A stretch of 64,000 nucleotides of DNA, from NCBI GenBank assembly GCA_046328575.1, contig JAXLWI010000002.1:1-64000 (forward strand). Direction: 5' to 3'. Position numbers and translations under genes: made by a program. Under the pieces are notes generated by a model. That model was given only the letters and a program-made list of their open reading frames with translations, was not told the origin of the DNA and ran no database searches. Shown here piece after piece: positions 45,940 to 54,845 of this stretch; the first letter of the stretch is position 1, and every line of letters starts with the position of its first letter. Source of the stretch: JAGOBP01 sp046328575. GTDB lineage: Bacteria; Chloroflexota; Anaerolineae; Fen-1058.

Positions 45940-47214
45940 TTAAGCGAATCGATTTTGAAAGCGCCGCACACCGATGGCAAAGAACATCGCGCCGAGGGCG
46001 ACAATTACCAGCACGATTGGCAGGACATCGCTGAACGTGCCGCCCTTCAACACGACATCCCACGCTCTCAGCACCCAGCCTTGCGGCGTCAACAGGTTGA
46101 TGGTCTTGAACGCTTCCGGCATCGACACGGCGACGGTGAACAAACCGCCCAACATACCCGCGGCCGTCAGCGCGCCGCCCAGCACCATGCCGCTCTGTTT
46201 TTGATTTTTGATCAGCGACATCAAGAAGATACCGAAACCGGCGGCTACAATGATCATCGCCAGCATCACCAACAACGCGGGCAGCGGTTGCCCCCAATTG
46301 ATCTTGAAGGCCAGCGCGGAGGCTGTCATCAACACGATTGCTTGTACGGTGCCGAGGACGAACACGCCCACGAACTTGCCGCCTAAGATTGTCGCGCGGG
46401 TGGTGGGCGTGGTGAACAAACGCGGTAGTGTGCCCTCTTCCTCTTCGCGCAGAATCGATTGGGCCGCGTATGCGCCCGTATAGAAGGCGAAGAAGATCAA
46501 TTGGCCGGACATCGTCGCGGCCAGCAATATCGCACCGAGGCCACTGGACGCGGCCGCCTGAGCCGAGCCTTGCGGGGCGCGCACGGTCACAGCTGTGCCC
46601 TTGCCTTCACTTAACGCTTGTCCAACCTGCTGCGACCATTGACTATAGTTCAGAGCAATGGCCTGAAGTTGGGCATCGCTCAACGTCTGACCGTTGGCCT
46701 GAAATTGATTGACGATCGCGCCGATGGCGATTTTGGTGCCGGCCACGCTATCGACGATCTGGCTGATCACGTCGCGGATGATGCTCGGCCCGATCGTGAG
46801 GGTTGGATCCTGCACGAGCACAATGCTGGTTTTGCCCAGCGGCGACAGCGCCGCCTGCGTGAAATCGGCCGGGATGATCACGGCCACACCCGCCTCGCGC
46901 CGATCGACACTGGCGCGTGCCGCCGATTCATCAGGCGCGGTTGTCACGCTGAACCACTGGTCAAACGCGGAGTTACTCATCGCCGTAACGATGATGTCGC
47001 CAAGTTTGAGGCCGTTCGCTTCAGCCTGATCGAGATTGGCGATCACGACCTTGATCGGTTGAATGGTGAAACTGCCGCTGTCGCCGCTCAGGCCGCCGAA
47101 CGCAAAGTAGATCAGGCCTGTGATGAGTAGCGGCGCGACAAACATCATGCCGACGGCGAAGGCGCTGCGAAACGAACGCGTGAGGTCTTTGAAGGCGATG
47201 TCGAGAATTTTCAT
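45940..47214 (-). CDS. ABC-2 type permease subunit 1
   Basis: A 424-aa membrane protein with the same layout as the gene that follows it: an N-terminal helix (VGMMFVAPLLITGLIYFAFG), an external domain of about 190 residues, and a C-terminal set of helices beginning near GLGAILLAATMSGQLIFFAF, with REEEEGTLPRLFTTP as the cytosolic coupling segment. ATG at 47214 after GGAG. Second gene of the ATPase-permease-permease operon. Substrate unknown. Confidence 0.9.
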   Translation of the reverse strand: MKILDIAFKDLTRSFRSAFAVGMMFVAPLLITGLIYFAFGGLSGDSGSFTIQPIKVVIANLDQAEANGLKLGDIIVTAMSNSAFDQWFSVTTAPDESAARASVDRREAGVAVIIPADFTQAALSPLGKTSIVLVQDPTLTIGPSIIRDVISQIVDSVAGTKIAIGAIVNQFQANGQTLSDAQLQAIALNYSQWSQQVGQALSEGKGTAVTVRAPQGSAQAAASSGLGAILLAATMSGQLIFFAFYTGAYAAQSILREEEEGTLPRLFTTPTTRATILGGKFVGVFVLGTVQAIVLMTASALAFKINWGQPLPALLVMLAMIIVAAGFGIFLMSLIKNQKQSGMVLGGALTAAGMLGGLFTVAVSMPEAFKTINLLTPQGWVLRAWDVVLKGGTFSDVLPIVLVIVALGAMFFAIGVRRFQNRFA

Positions 47215-47277
47215 GATAATCTCCAAACAAGTAACGCGTAATGTGTCCATCACGGATTGCGCGTTACGCGTTACTCA

Positions 47278-48222
47278 TTAGTCCCTTAACGCCCGGCCTG
47301 TTAAATGTAGAAACACCGCTTCCAGATTCGGTTCGTGAATCTCCACCGAAGTGATGCGCGCGCGCGATCGAGCGGCGGCTTCGAACAACCTGGGCAGCAC
47401 GATGTTGCTATCGTCGACGAGCAGGATCAACGTGCCGTCCTGCCGATCGGCGTGGCGCACGCCGTCGACGGCGCGGAAGGCGTCTACGATCTGATCGGCT
47501 TCGGTGTTGAGGGTCAAGACTAAACGATCGAGTTCACCGACCAGTGTGATTAATTCGGCGTGCGTCCCGCACGCGATGACTTTGCCCTGATCCATGATGG
47601 CGATGTGGTGTGACAACTCTGCCGCTTCTTCCATATAGTGGGTCGTGTACAACACTGTCATCCCCTGGCGATTCAGTTCCTTGACGTTGTCGAGGATGTG
47701 GCGGCGGCTCTGCGGATCGATGCCGACGGTTGGCTCGTCCATGATGACGACCTGCGGCTTGTGCAGCAGCGCCACGCCGATGTTGACTCGGCGCTTCATG
47801 CCGCCGCTGAACGTGCCCACGCGCCCTTTCTGACGATCGGTCAGGCCGATGATGTCCAGCACCTCGTCGACGCGCTGCTTCAACTGCGCGCCGCGCAGAC
47901 CGTACATCTTGCCCCAGAAGGTCAGGTTCTCGCGCGCCGATAAATCGGGATACAGCGCGATGTCCTGTGGCACCACGCCGAGGGCGGCCCGGGCAGCGTC
48001 ACTGTCCGATCGGACGGAGTGGCCCGCAATGCGCGCTTCGCCTTCATCAGGTTGCAGCAAGCCGCTCAGCATGGAAATCGTCGTGCTCTTGCCCGCACCG
48101 TTGGGGCCGAGCAGGCTGAAAATCTCGCCTTTTTCCGCGGCAAACTCCACGCCTTGCACGGCCTTCAGTTCGCCAAAACTCTTCTTCAAATTCTGCACTT
48201 CGATCGCGTAACCGTTGTTCAT
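47278..48222 (-). CDS. ABC transporter ATP-binding protein
   Basis: A 314-aa ATPase of the DrrA/ABC-2 class. Walker A LLGPNGAGKSTTI is at about 38-50, the signature FSGGMKRRVNIG at about 137, Walker B VVIMDEPTVGID and the switch His in TTHYMEE. The C-terminal 90 residues form the DrrA-type regulatory tail (VEIHEPNLEAVFLHLTGR). GAGGAG precedes the ATG at 48222. It heads the operon and is divergent from the kinase gene at 48371, with shared regulatory DNA between. Confidence 0.94.
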   Translation of the reverse strand: MNNGYAIEVQNLKKSFGELKAVQGVEFAAEKGEIFSLLGPNGAGKSTTISMLSGLLQPDEGEARIAGHSVRSDSDAARAALGVVPQDIALYPDLSARENLTFWGKMYGLRGAQLKQRVDEVLDIIGLTDRQKGRVGTFSGGMKRRVNIGVALLHKPQVVIMDEPTVGIDPQSRRHILDNVKELNRQGMTVLYTTHYMEEAAELSHHIAIMDQGKVIACGTHAELITLVGELDRLVLTLNTEADQIVDAFRAVDGVRHADRQDGTLILLVDDSNIVLPRLFEAAARSRARITSVEIHEPNLEAVFLHLTGRALRD

Positions 48223-48303
48223 CGCTGGCTCCTCGTTTGAATCTGAGGCCAGTTTAGCCGAATCGCCTCGGCGCGTCATCGTGCTTTGGGCGGAGACGGC
48301 AAC

Positions 48304-48361
48304 TGTCCAAACGGACAATGTCCGCCCGCACGATGCCAAACGTGGCGGGGCAAGGTATAAT
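48304..48361 (+). promoter_or_regulatory. Palindromic operator and promoter between ABC and kinase genes
   Basis: TGTCC at 48304, GGACA at 48313 and TGTCC at 48319 give two overlapping palindromes (TGTCC-AAAC-GGACA and GGACA-A-TGTCC). A perfect TATAAT at 48356-48361 stands ten bases before the kinase ATG, so the kinase mRNA would be nearly leaderless; ATGCCA 17 bases upstream is a weak -35. The alternating half-sites suit a dimeric NarL-family regulator such as that at 49649, controlling both directions. Confidence 0.6.
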
Positions 48362-48370
48362 GCCGGCATC

Positions 48371-49582
48371 ATGCCCACTCGCCCGGACCTCCCGACCCCA
48401 CTTGAAGACGAGCGCCGCTTCACGCGGCCGTTTTTCGTGCTCGTCGCCGTCAGCCTGGTCATCACGTATGGCTATACAGTGATCGCCGTGCCGGAAGTGC
48501 GCGAGCCACAGCGGTTCATAGTCTTTACCGCGCTCATCGGCCTATCTGGTGTGCTGCATTGGTTGTTCACGAATTTGCGCATCTCGCGGCGCGCAATCGT
48601 GCCCTATCTCATCGCGCAGGGCGTGTTGTCCTTCATGCTGACCTTGCTCGGGAACAACGTCAGTCTCGGCATTGGCCTGTGCATGATGATGATCGGCGAG
48701 TCGTTGGGGGCGTTGGGCATCAACTGGCGCGGCTTGTTGGCGTCTGCGTTTTTTCTAGCACTTTCAGGCCTCAATTTCGTTTTGGTGGTGAGCCCCGAAT
48801 ACCTAATGGCGTGGGTGATGCCCATCATCCCGACCGCGGTGTTTGTCATCCTCTTCGTGTGGATGTTTGAGCGGCAAGGTCGGGCGCGCGCCGAAGCCCT
48901 GGCGTTGGCGCGTGAACTCGATGCTGCCAATCGCCAACTCACGGCCTACGCCGATGAGGTTGAAGACTTGACACTGGCCAACGAGCGTCAGCGCATGGCG
49001 CGCGAACTGCACGACACCTTATCGCAGGGGTTGGCCGGTCTGATCCTTCAATTAGAAGCGGCCGATGCGCATTTGTCTCGCGGTCATGCCGACAAAGCCC
49101 AAGCGATTGTGCAGCAGGCGATGGATCGCGCGCGGACGACACTGGCCGATGCACGCCGCGCCATCGACGATCTGCGCGCGTCCGATCGCGCCTCGCTTGA
49201 TCTGGCGCATGCGATTCAAGCCGAAGCCGATCGTTTCAGCGCGGCGACAGGACTGCCCTGCGAGGTAAACATCGCTGAAACGCCCGAACTGCCGGCGGAA
49301 CTTTGCGACAACGTTCAGCGCATGATCAGCGAAGCGTTGACGAATGTGGCGCGGCACGCCACAGCGACGCGTGTTCAGCTGCAACTCCGATCGAGTGACC
49401 AGGCGATCGGGGTCACCATCGCCGACGATGGCTGTGGCTTCGAGCCGACTGCGATCGGCCAACCGGGGCACTACGGTTTGATCGGCTTACAGGAACGGGC
49501 GCGCGCGTTGGGTGGAACGTTCAGCATCGATAGCCAATCGGGGCGGGGCACGACGTTGCACATCAACATCCCGTTGTTGTAG
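48371..49582 (+). CDS. NarL-type sensor histidine kinase
   Basis: A 403-aa kinase of the HisKA_3 class. Six membrane helices fill about residues 20-170 and leave almost no external sensor domain, as in DesK/LiaS-type kinases. A coiled coil leads to RMARELHDTLSQGLAGLI with phospho-acceptor H214, and the ATPase domain has ISEALTNVARHA, DDGCGF and GHYGLIGLQERA. A longer in-frame reading from 48215 overlaps the ABC gene and the promoter, so the ATG at 48371 was chosen. Stop TAG is preceded by G, giving a GTAG word. Confidence 0.92.
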   Translation: MPTRPDLPTPLEDERRFTRPFFVLVAVSLVITYGYTVIAVPEVREPQRFIVFTALIGLSGVLHWLFTNLRISRRAIVPYLIAQGVLSFMLTLLGNNVSLGIGLCMMMIGESLGALGINWRGLLASAFFLALSGLNFVLVVSPEYLMAWVMPIIPTAVFVILFVWMFERQGRARAEALALARELDAANRQLTAYADEVEDLTLANERQRMARELHDTLSQGLAGLILQLEAADAHLSRGHADKAQAIVQQAMDRARTTLADARRAIDDLRASDRASLDLAHAIQAEADRFSAATGLPCEVNIAETPELPAELCDNVQRMISEALTNVARHATATRVQLQLRSSDQAIGVTIADDGCGFEPTAIGQPGHYGLIGLQERARALGGTFSIDSQSGRGTTLHINIPLL

Positions 49583-49648
49583 GGTAGGCCGGTGTGTACG
49601 CCCAGAGCAGACGCGCGGGTGTGCGCTTATAGGGAATAGTCGAACAGC

Positions 49649-50311
49649 ATGTCAGAACCGATTCGAATTTTAATTGCCGATGATCACGAAGTGGTGCGCG
49701 ATGGTTTGCGCCTCATCCTCGAAGCCGAGGACGACTTCGTCGTGGTCGGCGAAGCCGCCGATGGCCGCGAAGCGATCGAGTTGGTGCGCGAACATCAGCC
49801 GCAGGTCGTGTTGATGGATCTCCGCATGCCGGGCATGGATGGCCTCACCGCGATCAAACATCTGCGCCAGCAATGGCCGGACCTTAACATCGTCATTCTC
49901 ACGACGTACAATGAAGATGCGCTGATGATCGAAGGACTGCGCTCCGGCGCGCGTAGCTACCTATTGAAAGACACCAAGCGGCAAGTATTGTTTGATACGC
50001 TGCGGGCGGCGGCGCGGGGCGAAGCACTGTTGCGACCCGATGTGATGGCGCGTGTGCTCGCTCAACCGCCAACCGCGCCCGCTCAAAGTGCCGCCGATTC
50101 CACACTCACCGATCGTGAGCGCGAAGTGCTGATCGGTGTGGCGCAGGGTGAACGCAGCAAGGAAATCGCCGCACGCTTGGGCATCACCGAACGCACGGTC
50201 AAAGCGCACCTCGCCAGCATCTACAATAAATTCGGTGTCGATTCGCGTGCCGCTGCGATTGCCGTTGCCTCACAACGTGGACTCATTTCATCTCGTGACC
50301 TAAACAATTGA
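49649..50311 (+). CDS. NarL/LuxR-type response regulator
   Basis: A 220-aa regulator, partner of the kinase 66 bases upstream. Receiver domain with ADDHE at the N-terminus, phospho-acceptor D57 in VLMDLRMPGMDG, T in TTYNE and K in LLKDTKR. The C-terminal HTH (about 150-212) has LTDREREVLIGVAQGERSKE and TVKAHLASIYNKF. Its likely target is the palindrome at 48304 upstream of both the ABC operon and its own operon. A perfect hairpin follows the gene. Confidence 0.94.
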   Translation: MSEPIRILIADDHEVVRDGLRLILEAEDDFVVVGEAADGREAIELVREHQPQVVLMDLRMPGMDGLTAIKHLRQQWPDLNIVILTTYNEDALMIEGLRSGARSYLLKDTKRQVLFDTLRAAARGEALLRPDVMARVLAQPPTAPAQSAADSTLTDREREVLIGVAQGERSKEIAARLGITERTVKAHLASIYNKFGVDSRAAAIAVASQRGLISSRDLNN

Positions 50312-50326
50312 TTCGTTAGACAAGAC

Positions 50327-50363
50327 AACGCGGTAAGCGTCCTCTCGACGCTTACCGCGTTGC
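50327..50363. terminator. Perfect 16-bp hairpin between convergent genes
   Basis: CAACGCGGTAAGCGTC (50327-50342) pairs exactly with 50348-50363 around CTCTC. It separates the response regulator from the lipoprotein gene. No T tract is present. Confidence 0.75.
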
Positions 50364-50391
50364 TGATCCTAGAACCCTGAGCCCTGAAGTC

Positions 50392-52329
50392 TTATCTCCC
50401 CGGCCACGTCGGAGTCGTAAACTGTGGATTTGTCGTCACCCAACAGTTCCCGATCGTATCATTGGCGCACAGCACACGAAACCACTGATTGTCGGCGCTG
50501 ATGCCGGTGACCAGCGCCGTCTGTCCGGCAAAGAGTGTGTTGACCGGGTTGCCCGTATTGCCTGGTTCGCCGCCAAAGACGGGTACATCGGCGTTGAGAT
50601 ACACGTAGCGCACGCCCGTTTCCACTGCATTCGGCGCGATGGGCGTCCCCGGCGCGAGATATGATTTCTGCGCCACCGCTGGATTCGTCGTGAGCCAGCA
50701 CGGACCGACGACATCGCCGGGGCACAGCACGCGCCACCAACTGCCATCGGTGCTGAGGCCGGTCACCAGCAGCGTTTGTCCCGCCGCCATCAAGTTGACT
50801 TGATTCGACACATCGCCCGGATTGCCCTTAAAAATAGGTGCATCCATCGCTAAGATGACGTGCTTCAATTCGGTGAACAACGTGAACGGTGCGATCTGCA
50901 CACTGCCGTTCGTGCCGACGATGATCTGCGCGAACAAGGGTGTGTCGCCGTTGGCACCCACGCCGATCAGTGTGCCGCCCTCGACGAACAACTTCCATTC
51001 GCTGCGATAGACACCGGGCACAGTGGGCGCGACGAGCGACACCGACAGATCGGCGGATTCGCCGGGGCGTACGATCACGGGCAACTCGATCGGTGTTGGG
51101 TCGCTATTCAGGTTGCCGCCCACGAACTTGATCGCGTGCAAGCGATAGCCCGTACCCCACGTGCAAGTCCCATCGTTGCGGACGCGCCATGTTTTCAAGA
51201 ACGTTGCGCCCGGCGCGATGTTGCTGTTATCAGGAATTGTGACATCGCCTTGGAACTTTACATTGTAGGTGCAGTTGCCGTCGTTTGGCGGTGGATTGCC
51301 CACGACGATCTGCACGTACAGCGGCGTTTGACCATCGCGGCCGACGCCGACCAGCGGACCTTGTGCGACTAGCAACATCCACTCGCTGCGATAGGTGCCG
51401 GGATAGATCGGCGCGACCATCGGTATCGAGACGTCGATCACGCCGCCCGGCGGCACGTCGGCGGGCAGGGGCACTTCATTCGTCGCCGCAAATTGTGTGC
51501 CATTAGTGAAGGTCAGTGCGTGCAGCGTGCGACCAGGTCCCCACGTGCAGGTGCCATCGTTGCGAATCCGCCAGATCTTGATGAAGGGCGCACTGGCGGC
51601 AATGACCGAATTATCCGGCACGCTCACATCCCCCGCGAAACCGGCGCGATAGGTGCAGTTGCCGCCAGGCGTGGTACTGATTGCGGGCAGGAATTGATAG
51701 TCCCAGCCAAAGTTGACGTTAAATTTGTTTTCGCCCGGATTCAAATTGACGGTGATGTTCATTGGGCCATCAGCCACAATCGGGTGTGTCCAACGGCCAG
51801 GCAGCAAAGCCGCCGCATTCTGATCGCGCAGCGGATCGATCGAGACGCAGTATGTCCCGGCTTGCAGGCCCGTAAATGAATATGATAGATCTGTCGCGAT
51901 CGTCGTCGTCTCGCGCGCGATCGGCGAAGGCGGGCAGGCATTAGCCGATAATGTGACCTTCACGCCGCCGATCGATGGTTCGCCAGGATCGAGCAAGCCG
52001 TTGGCCCGGTACGTCCCATCGGGTTGTTGCACGCACCCCGTCCCCGGCTGTTCGGACGCACAGAGATCGTGAAACACCCAGCCGTTGATCGAACCAGTGG
52101 CGGCCTCGGTGGGTGGCACTGTCGGCGGCACGGGCAGGGTGCTGACGACGACGGGTGCTGGTGTTGCGGTCGCAGGCGGAGCAGTGACCACCGGCTGTGG
52201 CAAAGTGGAGGTTGGTTGCGGCTGAGCTGGACCTTCCGTTGGAATCGGCGCAAGCGTGGGCGCGGCTGGCGAACACGCGCTCACGATTAACACCAACAGC
52301 AAGGTGAAAGTGAAGTATTTAATAGACAT
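50392..52329 (-). CDS. Lipoprotein with SdrD-B-like, two NBR1-Ig-like and two SH3-like domains
   Basis: A 645-aa surface lipoprotein. The lipobox is VLIVSAC at about 13-19, followed by a Pro/Thr/Ala stalk to about 80. A SdrD B-type/Cna-B-like domain lies at about 82-205 (GSINGWVFHDLCASE, GLLDPGEPSIGGVKVTL). Two NBR1-Ig-like domains of about 120 residues follow, each with a NCTY start and a WR(I/V)RNDGTCTWG core. The end has two SH3-like repeats with VTGLSTDGSWWRVLC and VTGISADNQWFRVLC. Domains of this type bind proteins or cell-wall polymer; the partner is unknown. ATG at 52329 after GGAGG. Confidence 0.88.
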   Translation of the reverse strand: MSIKYFTFTLLLVLIVSACSPAAPTLAPIPTEGPAQPQPTSTLPQPVVTAPPATATPAPVVVSTLPVPPTVPPTEAATGSINGWVFHDLCASEQPGTGCVQQPDGTYRANGLLDPGEPSIGGVKVTLSANACPPSPIARETTTIATDLSYSFTGLQAGTYCVSIDPLRDQNAAALLPGRWTHPIVADGPMNITVNLNPGENKFNVNFGWDYQFLPAISTTPGGNCTYRAGFAGDVSVPDNSVIAASAPFIKIWRIRNDGTCTWGPGRTLHALTFTNGTQFAATNEVPLPADVPPGGVIDVSIPMVAPIYPGTYRSEWMLLVAQGPLVGVGRDGQTPLYVQIVVGNPPPNDGNCTYNVKFQGDVTIPDNSNIAPGATFLKTWRVRNDGTCTWGTGYRLHAIKFVGGNLNSDPTPIELPVIVRPGESADLSVSLVAPTVPGVYRSEWKLFVEGGTLIGVGANGDTPLFAQIIVGTNGSVQIAPFTLFTELKHVILAMDAPIFKGNPGDVSNQVNLMAAGQTLLVTGLSTDGSWWRVLCPGDVVGPCWLTTNPAVAQKSYLAPGTPIAPNAVETGVRYVYLNADVPVFGGEPGNTGNPVNTLFAGQTALVTGISADNQWFRVLCANDTIGNCWVTTNPQFTTPTWPGR

Positions 52330-52431
52330 GATTGACCTCCCAAGCAAATGACTCCACAAGTGTCGAACTGACACCCCATAAACGACACCTTGCGGTGGAA
52401 GGTTCCCGCGCACAAACCCGCTGGCGATTTC

Positions 52432-52491
52432 TTGACACGACTCTAACGGCGTGTTAAAATCATCTTTGCTAATTGAAAATCGTTTTCAATT
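52432..52491 (+). promoter_or_regulatory. Sigma-70 promoter with Fur-family box
   Basis: TTGACA (52432-52437), 17 bases, TAAAAT (52455-52460). A near-perfect palindrome follows at 52471-52491: AATTGAAAA, TCG, TTTTCAATT. It covers the likely transcription start, so repression by a Fur/Zur-type protein, most simply the gene product at 52502, is expected. Confidence 0.82.
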
Positions 52492-52501
52492 AAAAACCGC
52501 C

Positions 52502-52933
52502 ATGCAACTCGATCGAGAATCACTCCAAACTCAACTCAGCCGCCAGGGCTATAAACTCACGCGGCAGCGCAAAGCCGTCGTCGAAGTGATGACGCTGGCT
52601 AACACGCGCCTGACCGCGGCCGAAGTCTTTGCCAAAGCGCAACGTAACTGCCCGGACTTGGGGCTGACGACGGTCTATCGGACGTTGGAGATTCTGGAGC
52701 AGATGGGCGTGATCCGGCGGGTGCATCTCGAAGATGGGTGCGAAGCGTTTGCGCCGACAGCGATCGAGCATGGGCACTATTTGATCTGTGCCAACTGCCA
52801 AACGACAATTGAATTTGAGGGCTGCGATCTCACCGCGATGCTCGATCGGATTGCGAACCAAACGGGGTTCAAGATCGAACAGCATTGGCTGGAGTTGGTG
52901 GGGCAGTGCCCCAAATGCCAGAAGAAGAAATGA
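52502..52933 (+). CDS. Fur-family metalloregulator (Zur- or Fur-like)
   Basis: A 143-aa regulator. The winged helix (about 1-80) has YKLTRQRKAVVEVM and LGLTTVYRTLEILEQMGVI. The dimerisation part has HGHYLICANC with a CxxC and CPKC near the end, which form the structural zinc site, and E/H residues for the sensing site. The ATG at 52502 was preferred over an upstream frame that would run through the operator. It precedes a zinc/manganese ABC transporter, so Zur is the more likely specificity; sequence alone does not separate Zur from Fur. Confidence 0.9.
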   Translation: MQLDRESLQTQLSRQGYKLTRQRKAVVEVMTLANTRLTAAEVFAKAQRNCPDLGLTTVYRTLEILEQMGVIRRVHLEDGCEAFAPTAIEHGHYLICANCQTTIEFEGCDLTAMLDRIANQTGFKIEQHWLELVGQCPKCQKKK

Positions 52934-53059
52934 GCGGATGGGGCTGCCACCCTATCCGCTCGCTGCAAAGTGTACGTCACCGTGTGAGCACCTTGCGCGG
53001 GTCATTGTAGCACGCCCCTCGACCCTCAGCAAGGAAATTTTTTGAGGAGAGCTACAGTA

Positions 53060-53992
53060 ATGACTCGGAAGTTGATGTTGATGATGGTTGTGGTATTAGC
53101 GGTGGCGGCCTGCCAGCCGTCGGCCGCCCCGATCGGTTCAGCTAGCCCGACGGCTGCTGCTGGTGGCGTGAAAGTTGTCGCCGCTGAGACGTTTCTGGCG
53201 GACATCGCGCAGCAGGTGGCCGGAACGCGTTTGACGGTGAAGGCGCTCATGCCGATCGGCGTAGACCCGCATAGCTTCGAGCCGACGCCGCAAGACGTGG
53301 CGTTGGTGGCCGACAGCGCGGTTTTCATCGTTAATGGTGCGGGCTTTGAGATCTTTCTTGAGAAACTCTTGCAAAATGCGGGTGGGCAGCGCGCGGTGAT
53401 CGAAGCATCGGCCGGGCTGAAAAGCCGCCAGCCTAGCGATAACGAAATTCTCGACGATCCGCACGGCGATCCACATTTCTGGCTCGATCCGAACAACGTG
53501 GTCACCTACGTCGAGAACATTCGCGATGCCTTGTCCAAAGCCGATCCGGCTGGCGTGGACACTTACAAGGCCAACGCCGCGGCGTACATTATGAAGTTGG
53601 AAGAACTCGATCGCTGGATCGCCGATCAGGTCGCGCAGATACCGGAGGCCGATCGGTTGTTGGTGACCAACCATGAGAGTTTCGGTTACTATGCGGATCG
53701 TTATGGTTTTCGCATCATTGGTACGATCGTACCGAGCGTCGGTACGGAAGCCTCGCCATCGGCACAGCAGCTTGCGGCGCTGATCGATCACATCAAAGCG
53801 AGCGGTGCAAAGGCGATCTTTTTGGAGACTGGCACAAATCCGCAGTTGGCGCAACAAGTGGCGAGCGAAACCGGCGCGAAAGTGGTGACGGATTTGTTCA
53901 CACATTCGATCACTGAACCGAATGGCCGCGCCCCGACCTATCTGGATATGATGCGTTTCAATACGACGGCGATTGTGAGTGCGCTAAAGTGA
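53060..53992 (+). CDS. Metal ABC transporter substrate-binding lipoprotein (ZnuA/TroA-like)
   Basis: A 310-aa cluster A-I binding protein. The lipobox is VLAVAAC at about 13-19. Metal ligands of the family are present: His in GVDPHSFEP, His in GDPHFWLDPNNV, His in TNHESFGYYADRYG, and Asp in VVTDLFTHS. There is no long His-rich loop, as seen in classical ZnuA, only DDPHGDPH, so zinc and manganese remain both possible. GAGGAGA lies about ten bases before the ATG. Overlaps the ATPase gene by four bases. Confidence 0.92.
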   Translation: MTRKLMLMMVVVLAVAACQPSAAPIGSASPTAAAGGVKVVAAETFLADIAQQVAGTRLTVKALMPIGVDPHSFEPTPQDVALVADSAVFIVNGAGFEIFLEKLLQNAGGQRAVIEASAGLKSRQPSDNEILDDPHGDPHFWLDPNNVVTYVENIRDALSKADPAGVDTYKANAAAYIMKLEELDRWIADQVAQIPEADRLLVTNHESFGYYADRYGFRIIGTIVPSVGTEASPSAQQLAALIDHIKASGAKAIFLETGTNPQLAQQVASETGAKVVTDLFTHSITEPNGRAPTYLDMMRFNTTAIVSALK

Positions 53993-54795
53993 CCCATCAT
54001 TTTGAAAGTGCTGAACCTGCACGCTTGGAACTGCGCGGCGTCACCGCCGGTTACGACGGCGAAACCATCCTCGACGACGTATCGTTTCAAGTGCCGCACG
54101 GCGCGCGCTTGGCCGTCGTCGGACCGAACGGCGCGGGCAAATCGACGTTATTCAAAGTGCTTGTCGGCTTGCTGCCCGCACGGCGTGGCGAGGTGCTGAT
54201 TCACGGTTTGCCGCTCGGCGCGCATCAAGAGTGCGTGGCCTATGTGCCGCAGCGCAACGATATCGATTGGCGCTTCCCGGTGACGGTCAACGACGTGGTG
54301 ATGATGGGCCGCTACGGTAACCTCGGTTGGATGAAACGGCCCACAAAATACGATCGTGATCTGGTCATGCACAGTTTGGCACAACTCAACATCGCTAACC
54401 TCGCCAACCGATCGATCGGCGAATTGTCTGGTGGGCAGCAACAGCGCGTGTTTTTGGCGCGAGCGCTGGCGCAGGAGCCGCACATTTTGTTGATGGATGA
54501 GCCATTCACAGGTGTCGATGCGGCCACGCAGGAAGCGACGCTGAATTTGCTGGATGACTTGAAGCGGCAGCAAGTGACGGCGATGATCTCCACGCACGAT
54601 CTGAATTTGGCGGCGACGCGCTTTGAACACGTGTTGTTGTTGAATCATCGCGTCGTCGGCTACGGGCCAGTGGCTGAGGTGCTGACGCCGCAGGCACTGG
54701 GGCAGGCATTCAGTGGACAGGTCCTGATGCTGCCCAACGGCGCGGCGGTGGTCGATGAATGCTGCCCGCCTGACGATGCGCGGTTGCTGGTGTAA
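53989..54795 (+). CDS. Metal ABC transporter ATPase (ZnuC-like)
   Basis: A 268-aa ATPase starting with GTG inside GTGA, the stop of the preceding gene. Walker A VVGPNGAGKSTLF is at about 44-56, the signature LSGGQQQRVFLARAL at about 144-158, Walker B ILLMDEPFTGVD and switch His in ISTHDLN. The Q-loop segment AYVPQRNDIDWRFPVTVNDV is characteristic of the Zn/Mn uptake ATPases. Middle gene of the three-gene uptake operon. Confidence 0.94.
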   Translation: MTHHFESAEPARLELRGVTAGYDGETILDDVSFQVPHGARLAVVGPNGAGKSTLFKVLVGLLPARRGEVLIHGLPLGAHQECVAYVPQRNDIDWRFPVTVNDVVMMGRYGNLGWMKRPTKYDRDLVMHSLAQLNIANLANRSIGELSGGQQQRVFLARALAQEPHILLMDEPFTGVDAATQEATLNLLDDLKRQQVTAMISTHDLNLAATRFEHVLLLNHRVVGYGPVAEVLTPQALGQAFSGQVLMLPNGAAVVDECCPPDDARLLV

Positions 54796-54845
54796 AGGCA
54801 ACCACGAATGGACATGGGTACAACGATGAACTTAGCAGTTGGTGT

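Noticed and set aside
48215..48370. N-terminal extension of the NarL-type kinase
   Set aside because: It would overlap the ABC gene and span the promoter and operator.
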